Positions 13,998 through 20,862 of a stretch of DNA of 20,870 nucleotides are shown here, in pieces. The stretch spans positions 1 through 20,870 of the forward strand of contig CAJUCA010000054.1 in NCBI GenBank assembly GCA_910585265.1, in the 5' to 3' direction. The translations under genes were made by a program, and so were the position numbers. Within the stretch, counting starts at the first letter, position 1, and the number at the start of each line of letters is the position of its first letter. Below the pieces are notes generated by a model, which saw nothing but the letters and a program-made list of their open reading frames with translations, searched no databases and had not been told where the DNA came from. Origin of the DNA: an uncultured Oscillospiraceae bacterium. GTDB lineage: Bacteria; Bacillota; Clostridia; Oscillospirales; Oscillospiraceae.

Positions 13998-15338
13998 TCA
14001 GAAGGGCAGGCCCATGCCCTTGAACCGCCCGAACAGGCCCTTGGCCTTCTTGGGGTTGGAGAACTGCCGGGTGAGCTGCTGCACCATGTCGAACTGCTTC
14101 AGCAGCCGGTTCACGTCCACCACCTGGGTGCCGGACCCGGCGGCGATCCGCTTCTTCCGGCTGGAGTTGAGCACGCTGGGGTTCTCCCGCTCATAGGGGG
14201 TCATGGACTGGATGATGGCCTCGATCCGCTTCAGATTGCCCTCGTCGGCGGACAGGTCCAGCTTTTTGCCCCCCATGCCCGGGATCATCCCGGCGATATC
14301 CTCCAGATTGCCCATGCTTTTGAGCTGGAGGAGCTGGTCATAGAAGTCGGACAGGGTGAACTTGTTCTTCCGCAGCCGCTCCAGCTGCTCGGCGGCCTTT
14401 TTCGCGTCCAGGTTCTGCTCCGCCTTCTCGATGAGGGACAGCACGTCCCCCATGCCCAAAATCCGGCTCGCCATGCGGTCGGGGTGGAATACCTCCACCG
14501 CGTCCAGCTTTTCTCCGGTTCCGGCGAACTTGATGGGCTTGCCCGTCACCGCCCGGATGGACAGGGCCGCGCCGCCCCGGGCGTCGCCGTCCAGCTTGGT
14601 GAGCATCACGCCGTCGATGTCCAGGGCCTCGTCGAAGGCCTTGGCGGCGGTCACCGCGTCCTGGCCGATCATGGCGTCCACCACCAGCAGAATCTCGGTG
14701 GGGTTCACCGTCTCCTTGATCCGCTTCAGCTCGTCCATGAGGGTCTCATCCACGTGGAGCCGTCCGGCGGTATCCAGGAACACCATGTCGTTTCCGTGGC
14801 GTCGGGCGTGCTCTACGGCGGCTTTGGCAATGTCCACCGGGTCGATCTGGCCCATCTGGAACACGGGGATGTCCAGCTGCCCGCCCACCACCTCCAGCTG
14901 CTTGATGGCGGCGGGGCGGTACACATCGCAGGCGCACAGCAGGGGACGCTTGCCCTGCTTCTTCATCAGGCCCGCCAGCTTCGCGCCGTTGGTGGTCTTG
15001 CCCGCGCCCTGGAGGCCCACCAGCATCACCACCGTGGGCGGAGCGGGGGAGATGGCCAGCTTGGTCTCGCCGCCCCCCATGAGGGCGGTCAGCTCCTCGT
15101 TGACGATCTTCACGATCATCTGGGCGGGGGTGAGGGATTCCATCACGTCCTGGCCCACGGCCCGCTCGGTGACAGAGGAGACGAAGCCCTTCACCACTTT
15201 GAAATTCACGTCCGCCTCCAGAAGGGCCATCTTGATCTCCTTCATGGCCTCCTTCACGTCCGCCTCGGAGAGGCGGCCCTTGCCCCGCAGGCGTTTGAAG
15301 GTGGCGGACAGCTTTTCGGTTAAGCTCTCAAATGCCAT
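13998..15338 (-). CDS. ffh: Signal recognition particle GTPase Ffh
   Basis: The 446-residue protein binds 4.5S/6S RNA and signal peptides of nascent chains and docks with FtsY at the membrane. It has an N-domain four-helix bundle (1-90), the P-loop GLQGAGKTT (108-116), the DTAGR motif near 190, TKLDGDARGGAALS and the closing GMGDVLSLIEKAE. The C-terminal M domain is methionine-rich (MGNLEDIAGMIPGMGG, MTPYERENPSVL, the RNA-binding SRKKRIAAGSG). Length is normal. The ATG follows ylxM after three bases, and its AGGAG lies within the ylxM end, so translation is coupled. Confidence 0.97.
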   Translation of the reverse strand: MAFESLTEKLSATFKRLRGKGRLSEADVKEAMKEIKMALLEADVNFKVVKGFVSSVTERAVGQDVMESLTPAQMIVKIVNEELTALMGGGETKLAISPAPPTVVMLVGLQGAGKTTNGAKLAGLMKKQGKRPLLCACDVYRPAAIKQLEVVGGQLDIPVFQMGQIDPVDIAKAAVEHARRHGNDMVFLDTAGRLHVDETLMDELKRIKETVNPTEILLVVDAMIGQDAVTAAKAFDEALDIDGVMLTKLDGDARGGAALSIRAVTGKPIKFAGTGEKLDAVEVFHPDRMASRILGMGDVLSLIEKAEQNLDAKKAAEQLERLRKNKFTLSDFYDQLLQLKSMGNLEDIAGMIPGMGGKKLDLSADEGNLKRIEAIIQSMTPYERENPSVLNSSRKKRIAAGSGTQVVDVNRLLKQFDMVQQLTRQFSNPKKAKGLFGRFKGMGLPF

Positions 15339-15341
15339 AGG

Positions 15342-15713
15342 TTACTCCTGATTCAGCTTGGCCGCGTTTTCCTTGATGGTGTTGGCCAGTCCGTCCAGCA
15401 TGGCGTCGTTGTAGCTGCGCTCGTTGACGGCCTGGAGGAGCTGGTCGGCGGCCTGGTCGATGGCGGCGATGGCCGCCTGGGACTGGTGGAAGCGGCGGAT
15501 GATGTGGGTTTTTTCCTCGATCTCGGACATGGCGGCCTCGGCCCGGACAATCACGTCCCGGACGCCTTGGCGGGAGATGCCGTAGTTTTCCGCGATCTCG
15601 GCCAGGGACAGGTCCTCATTATAATAGAGGTCGTAAAATTCCCGCTGGCGTTCGGTCAGCATATCGCCGTAGAAGTCAAAGAGCATAGCCATGCGGTATG
15701 CCTGGTTCTTCAT
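15342..15713 (-). CDS. ylxM: YlxM-type helix-turn-helix protein, SRP-associated
   Basis: The 123-residue protein has a sigma-70 region-4-like helix-turn-helix: QREFYDLYYNEDLSLAEIAE and NYGISRQGVRDVIVRAE. A helical C-terminus follows. YlxM proteins are encoded directly before ffh in Firmicutes and have been linked to SRP function. The ATG at 15713 is chosen because GGAGGTGG lies just upstream. The frame stays open to 15941, but a promoter at 15766-15794 excludes earlier starts. It is the first gene of the minus-strand cluster running to rsmA. Confidence 0.93.
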   Translation of the reverse strand: MKNQAYRMAMLFDFYGDMLTERQREFYDLYYNEDLSLAEIAENYGISRQGVRDVIVRAEAAMSEIEEKTHIIRRFHQSQAAIAAIDQAADQLLQAVNERSYNDAMLDGLANTIKENAAKLNQE

Positions 15714-15765
15714 GGGTCCACCTCCGCGGTCCTGAGTGTAAAGTCGTTGGGCTTTACAAGATTGG

Positions 15766-15794
15766 ACTATACCACAGAACGTCCGGAAAGTCAA
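15766..15794 (-). promoter_or_regulatory. Promoter of the ylxM-ffh operon
   Basis: On the minus strand TTGACT (15789-15794) is followed after 17 bp by TATAGT (15766-15771), with an extended TGG. The start would be about 45 bases before the ylxM ATG. Confidence 0.8.
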
Positions 15795-15908
15795 GGGAAA
15801 GGCGGCATTTTCCCGGGGGTTTTTTATCCTATTGGGGCGGGCGGCGGGGCCGGACGGGCTTCCCCGGCGGCGGACTTGAAAAGTTTTCAGATTTTGGTGA
15901 AAAAACGC

Positions 15909-15936
15909 TTGACAAAATCGGGCGTTCTGGTATAAT
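15909..15936 (+). promoter_or_regulatory. Promoter of tRNA-Gln
   Basis: A perfect TTGACA (15909-15914) and a perfect TATAAT (15931-15936) are separated by 16 bp, with TGG before the -10. The tRNA begins about 28 bases past the predicted start. It diverges from the ylxM promoter; the 114 bp between the two are G+C-rich with no gene. Confidence 0.88.
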
Positions 15937-15970
15937 AGCATTCGTTCTCGTGAGCCACAACTCCATAGAT

Positions 15971-16044
15971 AGCGGATTAGTGTAATGGTAGCACACCAGA
16001 CTCTGACTCTGTTTGTGAGGGTTCGAATCCTTCATCCGCTGCCA
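15971..16044 (+). tRNA. tRNA-Gln (anticodon CTG)
   Basis: The acceptor stem AGCGGAT pairs with ATCCGCT. The D-arm contains AGTGTAATGGTAGCAC, the anticodon loop is CTCTGAC, and the T-arm contains GGTTCGAATCC. The anticodon CTG reads CAG, the glutamine codon favoured in this genome. The discriminator is G and CCA is encoded (16042-16044). The integrase gene at 16108 points at its 3' end, the classic layout of a tRNA attachment site. Confidence 0.93.
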
Positions 16045-16047
16045 GTC

Positions 16048-16081
16048 AAACCCCTGGGACTGCATGGTTCCAGGGGTTTTT
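16048..16081 (+). terminator. Terminator after tRNA-Gln
   Basis: A 13-bp stem, AAACCCCTGGGAC with GTTCCAGGGGTTT (one G-U), encloses TGCATG and is followed by T's. On the other strand it also lies just past the integrase stop and could end that transcript, though the U-run there is only three. Confidence 0.88.
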
Positions 16082-16107
16082 GTGTTCATTTGATCCTTAC
16101 CGGATTT

Positions 16108-17310
16108 TTAGAGGTTCTCAATGTACTGTTGCATTCGGTTTGCGCTGTCTTCTTTCATGCGTTCTGAAACGTGACCGTAAACATCCAGGGTGAAAGCGGC
16201 GGTGGCATGGCCCAGGTTCCCTTGAACAGTTTTGATGTCGTCACCGTTTTGGAGGGAGAGGACCGCATGGGTGTGTCTCAGGTCATGCACCCGGGCGTTG
16301 GGAGCACCGATTTCCGTTGCGAATTTTTTGAAGTGGATGTAAACGGTTTGAGGGTGGAGGTGAGTTTCCAAAGGGGTGGTAAAGACAAAAGCACTCTGGT
16401 GCTCTTTCTCGCTTTTCCAGCCCTGCCACTCCCAGCCCGCTTTGAGCCGTTCCTCTGCCTGAACTTGCCGCCACCGCTTTAAGAGTTCCAGGACAAATGG
16501 GGCTGGAGCGATAACACGGGTTATGCCATTTTTCAGCGGGGTAAAGGTGAAACCACCTTCAGCGAGAGGACGCTTTTGAAGCTGTTTGTTAATGGTCAAC
16601 CGCCGTTTCTCAAAATCCACGCAGTCCCAGGTCATGCCGATGGCTTCCGCCAGCCTGAGCCCGGTAAAAACCACCACCTTGAGCAGCGTCCCATAGCCAT
16701 CGCTGCCAATCGCGGCAACCAAAGCACCGACCTGTGCATCAGTGAGCGGCTGGATTTCTTTGCGCTCCAACCTGGGAAGTGTGACCATCTCTGCCGGGTT
16801 ACGACGCAAGTATTCCAGCTTGACAGCGGTGGAGAGGCACTTGCTCAAAATCCCATGGACGTTACGGATGCTCTTGGGACTGATGGGACCGAGCGGTTGT
16901 TTCCCCCCGCTGCCCCGAAGTAAGGAATTGTAGAAGGATTGGATACGGTGCGGATCTAATTGCGAGAGGGGGACTTTACCCAGGGCAGGGAGGATGTGGG
17001 CTTTGGCCTGAGCTTTATAATGCTTGATGGTAGACCATTTTTTGTCAAACATATAGTCTTCCAGCCAAATCGACATCCAGGCTTCTAATGTCATGTTGCT
17101 GGGTTCAATATAGGTACCGTCATCCAACTCGGTGGTGATCTCCGTCAGCCGTTCCCGCACCTCCTTCTGGGTTTTGCCATAGATGGATTTTTGCTTTTGT
17201 TTTCCGGTCGCCGGGTCAAAGCCCACGGTATATTGGGCTTCCCAGCGGCCGTCAGAACGTTTGCGGATGGTTCCCGCCCCTTGCGCATTTTTCTTTGCTT
17301 TGCGCGGCAT
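16108..17310 (-). CDS. Tyrosine recombinase (phage/ICE integrase)
   Basis: The 400-residue integrase catalyses integration and excision of the element on its right. The N-terminus (GAGTIRKRSDGRWEAQYTVG, then KQKQKSIYGKTQKEVRERL) is the arm-site DNA-binding domain of the Tn916/phage type. The core-binding SAM-like domain follows (about 75-165). The catalytic residues are visible: Arg in FTGLRLAEAIGM, His-x-x-Arg in HDLRHTH, His in GNLGHATAAFT and the nucleophile Tyr in LDVYGHVSERM. It is complete and of normal length. AAAGGAG precedes the ATG. G+C is clearly lower than in the host genes. It runs after the excisionase and toward tRNA-Gln, the probable attachment site. Confidence 0.93.
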   Translation of the reverse strand: MPRKAKKNAQGAGTIRKRSDGRWEAQYTVGFDPATGKQKQKSIYGKTQKEVRERLTEITTELDDGTYIEPSNMTLEAWMSIWLEDYMFDKKWSTIKHYKAQAKAHILPALGKVPLSQLDPHRIQSFYNSLLRGSGGKQPLGPISPKSIRNVHGILSKCLSTAVKLEYLRRNPAEMVTLPRLERKEIQPLTDAQVGALVAAIGSDGYGTLLKVVVFTGLRLAEAIGMTWDCVDFEKRRLTINKQLQKRPLAEGGFTFTPLKNGITRVIAPAPFVLELLKRWRQVQAEERLKAGWEWQGWKSEKEHQSAFVFTTPLETHLHPQTVYIHFKKFATEIGAPNARVHDLRHTHAVLSLQNGDDIKTVQGNLGHATAAFTLDVYGHVSERMKEDSANRMQQYIENL

Positions 17311-17330
17311 ATATTCTCCTTTCCGGGGTG

Positions 17331-17390
17331 TTGAACCGATCCGCCGCAGTAAGGTGCTTTCATTGTACCCCTCCGCGGCGGATGGTTCAA
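17331..17390. repeat. 16-bp inverted repeat between xis and int
   Basis: The arms TTGAACCGATCCGCCGC (17331-17347) and GCGGCGGATGGTTCAA (17375-17390) are complementary except for one bulged base. They enclose 27 bp. On the minus strand the loop holds GGAGGGG followed by an ATG. It lies directly ahead of the integrase gene and could be a recombinase/excisionase site or an RNA hairpin controlling integrase translation. Confidence 0.75.
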
Positions 17391-17397
17391 GCAGATA

Positions 17398-17598
17398 TTA
17401 TGAATTTTGCTGTGTAAGGAAGTCCAATACGGCGTCTTTGGGAACGCGGAGCTGCCGCCCAATCCGAATACTCCGAATTTGGCCAGACCGAACCAGTTCA
17501 TAAGCGGTATTCCTGCCGATGCCGAGGATAGGGATCAACTCCTCAACCCGAAGGGTGAGGGGGAGATCGTCGAAGGAGGTGGGGCGGTCAATCACCAT
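17398..17598 (-). CDS. Excisionase-family DNA-binding protein
   Basis: The 66-residue protein has a MerR-like winged helix: LTLRVEELIPILGIGRNTAY, then ELVRSGQIRSIRIGRQLRVP and KDAVLDFL. This is the standard excisionase (HTH_17) pattern. Such proteins bend DNA at the attachment site and shift the integrase toward excision. An ATG at 17598 with AAAGGAC seven bases upstream is preferred to the GTG at 17604. It overlaps the end of the upstream recombinase and is followed by the integrase 87 bases on, so all three were probably one operon. Confidence 0.9.
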   Translation of the reverse strand: MVIDRPTSFDDLPLTLRVEELIPILGIGRNTAYELVRSGQIRSIRIGRQLRVPKDAVLDFLTQQNS

Positions 17599-18507
17599 CG
17601 GCACCGTCCTTTGAAATGGACGCCAGGTAGATCCGCGTCACGTCGGGACACTCGTGGCCCAGGAGCTGGGATACCCTCAGGCTGGCGTTGAAGGGACTCA
17701 CGCCGCTGTCCACCAGCTCCTGCCAGGTGCGGGCGGCATAGCTGTGCCGTAGGCCGTGGTGGGTTATGGGGCGGGTGGAGTCCGTGTCCTGGATTTTGGG
17801 GCGAACCTGGTAGATGTACTGCTGGAGCCGGCCTATCGCATGATGGGTGGGCACGTTGTCCGGAACAAACAGCTTATGGCCCCGGGGCGTGACGGCCAGG
17901 AACTTTTGGAGTTCGATACGGATGCTCTCGTTGATGGGTACGGTGCGGAGCTTGCCGCCCTTGCCTTTGATGGTGACGGCGTTTCCCCGGAGGGCTTGCT
18001 CCGCGATGGCCGTGTCGATGCGGAAGCACTCGTGGATGCGCGCCCGGCATACCATGTCAAGCAGGCGATGGCAGCGAAGTCCTTGCGGCCATCGGCCATC
18101 GCGGTGACGAGGAACAGGTTGAATTCCCGGACGCTCCAGGTGCGGTCTTTCTGGCCGAAGCGGCGGTGCTCCAGCTCTACCGCCAGTTCGTCGTTTTTAG
18201 GCAGGCGGTATTTGGTTTGCCCCATCATGTCGTGATAGAAACGGATGGCGGCCAGATCGGTTTTGATGGTGGAAGCAGATTTCCCACGCTCCTGCATATC
18301 AACGATGTACGCAGTGAGATGCTTGCCGCTGACGTTGGCCAGCTTTTGTAGGTGGTAGTGGTCGGCCAGAAAGCGGCAGAAGCGTTTGTTGGCCTCATAG
18401 TACCGCTCTTTGGTGCGGAAACTGCCCTGTCGGATGTGCCGGGCCACCTTGTCCAACTGGGCGATGAGGGTTTGGTAGATGCCGGGATTTTTTGATTTTA
18501 TGGTCAT
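17588..18507 (-). pseudogene. Second tyrosine recombinase, frameshifted
   Basis: Two overlapping frames together give a roughly 305-residue recombinase. The N-terminal frame (from 18507) carries a SAM-like core-binding domain (RFCRFLADHYHLQKLANVSG, KSASTIKTDLAAIRFYHD) down to LTWYAG. The other frame resumes with ARIHECFRID and carries KGKGGKLRTVPI, the H-x-x-R box HHGLRHSYA and LLGHECPDVTRIYL with the Tyr nucleophile. The break lies at about 18037-18046, where GGGCGCGC appears to lack one base of an expected G-L-R codon run. The catalytic arginine is at the junction. A sequencing error or recoding is possible but a one-base deletion is simplest. The gene ends overlapping the excisionase. Confidence 0.82.
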
Positions 18508-18589
18508 GAAATACTTCTTTTTATGTTAGATTTGTTCAGTTGCGCATAGTATACCCGTTGGCGCGGGCAACTGTTTCCGCCTGTAGCGC

Positions 18590-18629
18590 GACAAGATTTT
18601 TAAGAAACGCGGACAAGATAAATAAGAAA
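18590..18629. repeat. Pair of 18-bp direct repeats
   Basis: GACAAGATTTTTAAGAAA (18590-18607) and GACAAGATAAATAAGAAA (18612-18629) match at 15 of 18 bases with a 22-bp period, about two helical turns. They are AT-rich in G+C-rich surroundings and lie upstream of the second recombinase. Arm-type integrase sites or a repressor site are possible. Confidence 0.65.
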
Positions 18630-18734
18630 AATCGCCCCCGTTCTAAGAAGTAAATCCGAGCCCACCCACTTGCGCCGACCGCCCCCTCAACAGGGGGAGC
18701 AGCCCGGACAAAAAGGTGGGCTTTTCGTGCCCCC

Positions 18735-18761
18735 GGGAGGGGCGGTTTTTCCGCCCCTCCC
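18735..18761. terminator. Strong hairpin after the tail genes
   Basis: A perfect 11-bp stem, GGGAGGGGCGG with its complement, encloses TTTTT. It lies about 25 bases past the stop of the minus-strand tail gene and is probably its terminator. The T-run after the stem is poor on the minus strand, while TTGCGTTTT follows on the plus strand, so the direction is uncertain. Confidence 0.6.
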
Positions 18762-18787
18762 TTGCGTTTTAACTCGTGGGGGTAGAG

Positions 18788-19330
18788 TTACCCCTCCATC
18801 TCCCCCGAGGGCCCTTCCTGGAGCTCCTGGGGGGCTTCCCGGGGCTTTTCGGACTCGACGTACTCCGCCCACCCGTAGACCCCGGGCTCCCATGTGTTGC
18901 CGTCCACCTCGGAGAGCCATTTCTTGCCGCCGTGGGAGGTCTTCGCGCCCTTGCTATAGGCGTCATGTGCCCCGATGGGCTGAACCCACTCAGGGAACTC
19001 CTCCAGAAGGTTCCCAATGGGCGTCCACATGGAGGGCGACTCCGAGGGCTTGCGGTTCTGTCCAGCGTCCTTGACGTCATGGATGGAGCGGTAGAGCTGG
19101 CTCCCCTCCTGGACGATATCGCCCGCCTTGCCCCTCCAATTCTCGTCCCACTGGACAAAGAGGTCGGGGTGCTCCGAGATCGTGACCTCGTCAAGCTGCT
19201 GTTCCTGAGCCATCTTGACAAACATGATCTCGGCGACGGCCTGGGCCGACGTGCTGCGCCGGGCTTCCCGCTGGATTTCCGAGACAGGGCGGCGCGGCGT
19301 CAAATACTTCATTCCGTTGGCTTCGCTCAT
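18788..19330 (-). CDS. Phage tail protein with carbohydrate-binding-like C-terminus
   Basis: In this 180-residue protein a helical N-terminal segment (SAQAVAEIMFVKMAQEQQLD) is followed by TISEHPDLFVQWDENWRG. A module reads FPEWVQPIGAHDAYSKGAK and later WLSEVDGNTWEPGVYGW. The last module has the aromatic pattern of the CBM5/12 carbohydrate-binding fold seen in small tail-tip proteins of Firmicutes phages (XkdW-like). The end is acidic and Pro-rich. It probably sits at the tail tip and helps contact the cell-wall surface. Its ATG overlaps the stop of the tail-fibre gene (ATGA) with GGAGGTG upstream, so the two are translationally coupled. Confidence 0.75.
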   Translation of the reverse strand: MSEANGMKYLTPRRPVSEIQREARRSTSAQAVAEIMFVKMAQEQQLDEVTISEHPDLFVQWDENWRGKAGDIVQEGSQLYRSIHDVKDAGQNRKPSESPSMWTPIGNLLEEFPEWVQPIGAHDAYSKGAKTSHGGKKWLSEVDGNTWEPGVYGWAEYVESEKPREAPQELQEGPSGEMEG

Positions 19331-20862
19331 TCGTAAGCACCTCCGAACCCGGAGACGGAGATTTCCCCGTCATAGCCGTCATTTTTGGTGAGCTTGAAGC
19401 GGATGTTCACGCCCCACTTGTCCGCCGTCTTCGCCGTGTTGGTGAAATTATAGACCCGGTTGAGGAAGACCACGGCGGTGATGTCCTCCCACGTCGGGAC
19501 GGCGTCAAAGGCGTTGTTACAAGCCTCCACGAGGACGGTCGCACCCTCGGTTTTCCATGTGGGGGTGATCAGAATTTTGGATGCCCTCTCGTCGGTTTCC
19601 TCGGGGGCGGCGAGCTGGAACTCGATGACCTTCTCATTCTTGGAGAAGTTCCAGACCCTCACGCTTGTCGCGAAGTTGCCGTCCACGGCCTCGACCCGGA
19701 GCTGGTGGGCCCCGTTGGCGAGGATAAGCCATTCCTCCCGGGAGAGCTCGATCGTTTCCGTCTGCCCGAGGGTGGCCTGATAGCTCCTGATCTGCTTATC
19801 ATCCACGAACTCGGTGACGACCACGTTGTCGCCCTCCACATCGGTGACGGTGTACTCCTCGGCGAAGCTGCCCGTCTGGAGCCCGAGGTCGGTATCCTGC
19901 CCAGAAATGCTCGGGGCGGAGTTGGTGCGCTTGAAGGTGATGCGGCGGTAGGCCGTGCCGCCCTTGCCGTCGGTGGCGGTGATCTTGAGGGTGTTGACCG
20001 TGTTGAGGCCCAGGTTGTAGAGCTGCTCCGCCGTGATGGAAATGGAGAGCGTTTCGCCCCGGGGCGCATTGTTGATCGTGCGGAGCTCCGTGTCATTGAG
20101 CTCCTCCTTCACGGTAAGGGTGTCCCCGTCCGCGTCGTCGACCGTGTACTCATAGGAGAAGGCGAGGTTCTTGTCGCCCAGGTTGACGTCGACGCCGGAG
20201 ATGGTCGGGGCGGCGTTGGTGCGGGTGAACGTCCATGTCCGCGAGGCCGTTCCACCCTGCCCGTCCGTGACGACGACCTTTACTGTGTGCTTCCCGAGGC
20301 TCATCTCATCTACTCGAACAGATATACTATTTTTCAAATTTCGCGTCGGGGCAAACGACGAAGTCGTTTGCCCATCGATCAACTCCGTCGCCGTCAAGAC
20401 GTCGCCGGAGTCGGAATCGTCCACGGTGTACTCGATCGTGAAGTTGCTGTTCTTATCCCCCAGATCGCGATCTGTGTCAGAGATCAGAGGGTCAGTGTTC
20501 AGGACTTCAAGGACGGGACGAAAACCGACGCAGACGAACCGATTCGTAGCACTGTAGTAGTCCCAGCGGCGGGCCGAGCGATACCCCCGAACCGCACGAT
20601 ACGACGCATTTCCAAAATATACCTCTTGACACCAGGAATAGACATAAAGCCAATTCCAAAATTGATTATTCGCGGAGTTCAAGTCTGTCGCATTTTGGGT
20701 TGCGTCCATGTCAGAGGGCAGCGGGGCCGGGAGCCCAGTGATAACCTCCTCCCGGGTGATAAACCTGTCCCACTCATTATTGTTGGGCGATCCTCCCGCA
20801 TACGCGTCAGAGCTGGTACCCTCTGTTTTTAGCTCGTGCCATTGTTCCTCCTTCCCTATCAC
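19327..20862 (-). CDS. Tail-fibre-like protein with C-type-lectin-like head and three Ig-like repeats (5' end uncertain)
   Basis: The protein has 511 residues as read from GTG at 20862; the frame is open to the window edge. Residues about 28-121 form a compact aromatic domain starting NEWDRFITREEV, with FWNWLYVYSWCQE and ending VGFRPVLEV. It resembles the C-type-lectin/formylglycine-like domains of phage receptor-binding proteins. Residues 122-216, 217-314 and 315-408 are three tandem Ig-like repeats sharing DLG-K and EYTVDD-DGD. Each begins after a SAP/AAP-type linker. The C-terminal 100 residues are distinct. AAGGAGG (20847-20853) actually points to an ATG at 20842 in another frame that closes after 11 codons, so a small frameshift near the start is possible. 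A role in host recognition is inferred. Confidence 0.72.
   Translation of the reverse strand: MIGKEEQWHELKTEGTSSDAYAGGSPNNNEWDRFITREEVITGLPAPLPSDMDATQNATDLNSANNQFWNWLYVYSWCQEVYFGNASYRAVRGYRSARRWDYYSATNRFVCVGFRPVLEVLNTDPLISDTDRDLGDKNSNFTIEYTVDDSDSGDVLTATELIDGQTTSSFAPTRNLKNSISVRVDEMSLGKHTVKVVVTDGQGGTASRTWTFTRTNAAPTISGVDVNLGDKNLAFSYEYTVDDADGDTLTVKEELNDTELRTINNAPRGETLSISITAEQLYNLGLNTVNTLKITATDGKGGTAYRRITFKRTNSAPSISGQDTDLGLQTGSFAEEYTVTDVEGDNVVVTEFVDDKQIRSYQATLGQTETIELSREEWLILANGAHQLRVEAVDGNFATSVRVWNFSKNEKVIEFQLAAPEETDERASKILITPTWKTEGATVLVEACNNAFDAVPTWEDITAVVFLNRVYNFTNTAKTADKWGVNIRFKLTKNDGYDGEISVSGFGGAYE
20349..20373. repeat. Perfect hairpin inside the tail-fibre gene
   Basis: GGGCAAACGAC (20349-20359) and GTCGTTTGCCC (20363-20373) form a perfect 11-bp stem around GAA within the first Ig-like repeat. 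The surrounding codons (20290-20390) are more A/T-rich and use rarer codons than repeats two and three. It lies about 136 bp downstream of the candidate variable region. A DNA hairpin there would recall the cruciform that some DGRs need beside their variable repeat. Confidence 0.7.

Larger units (their letters stand above)
18508..18787. other. Noncoding spacer between recombinase and tail genes
   Basis: No gene is supported here. It contains a TATACT on the minus strand near 18550 that could be a -10 for the recombinase, two 18-bp direct repeats (18590-18629), and a G+C-rich right part with a strong hairpin (18735-18761). It could hold recombinase-binding sites or be the junction between two elements. 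Confidence 0.6.

Noticed and set aside
13932..15323. A 463-codon plus-strand frame opposite ffh
   Set aside because: It is an antisense shadow of a well-conserved gene with all SRP GTPase motifs.
15714..15941. N-terminal extension of YlxM to 15941
   Set aside because: The extra 76 codons read across the promoter and have no family similarity; a strong ribosome site precedes 15713.
17145..17372. A small minus-strand ORF starting in the loop of the inverted repeat and overlapping the integrase
   Set aside because: It has a fair ribosome site, but most of it overlaps the integrase and the product is Lys/Arg/Pro-rich without a domain; only a leader role seems possible.
18508..18787. A DGR template repeat next to the tail genes
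   Set aside because: I compared this spacer by eye with the candidate variable block and found no similar sequence on either strand.
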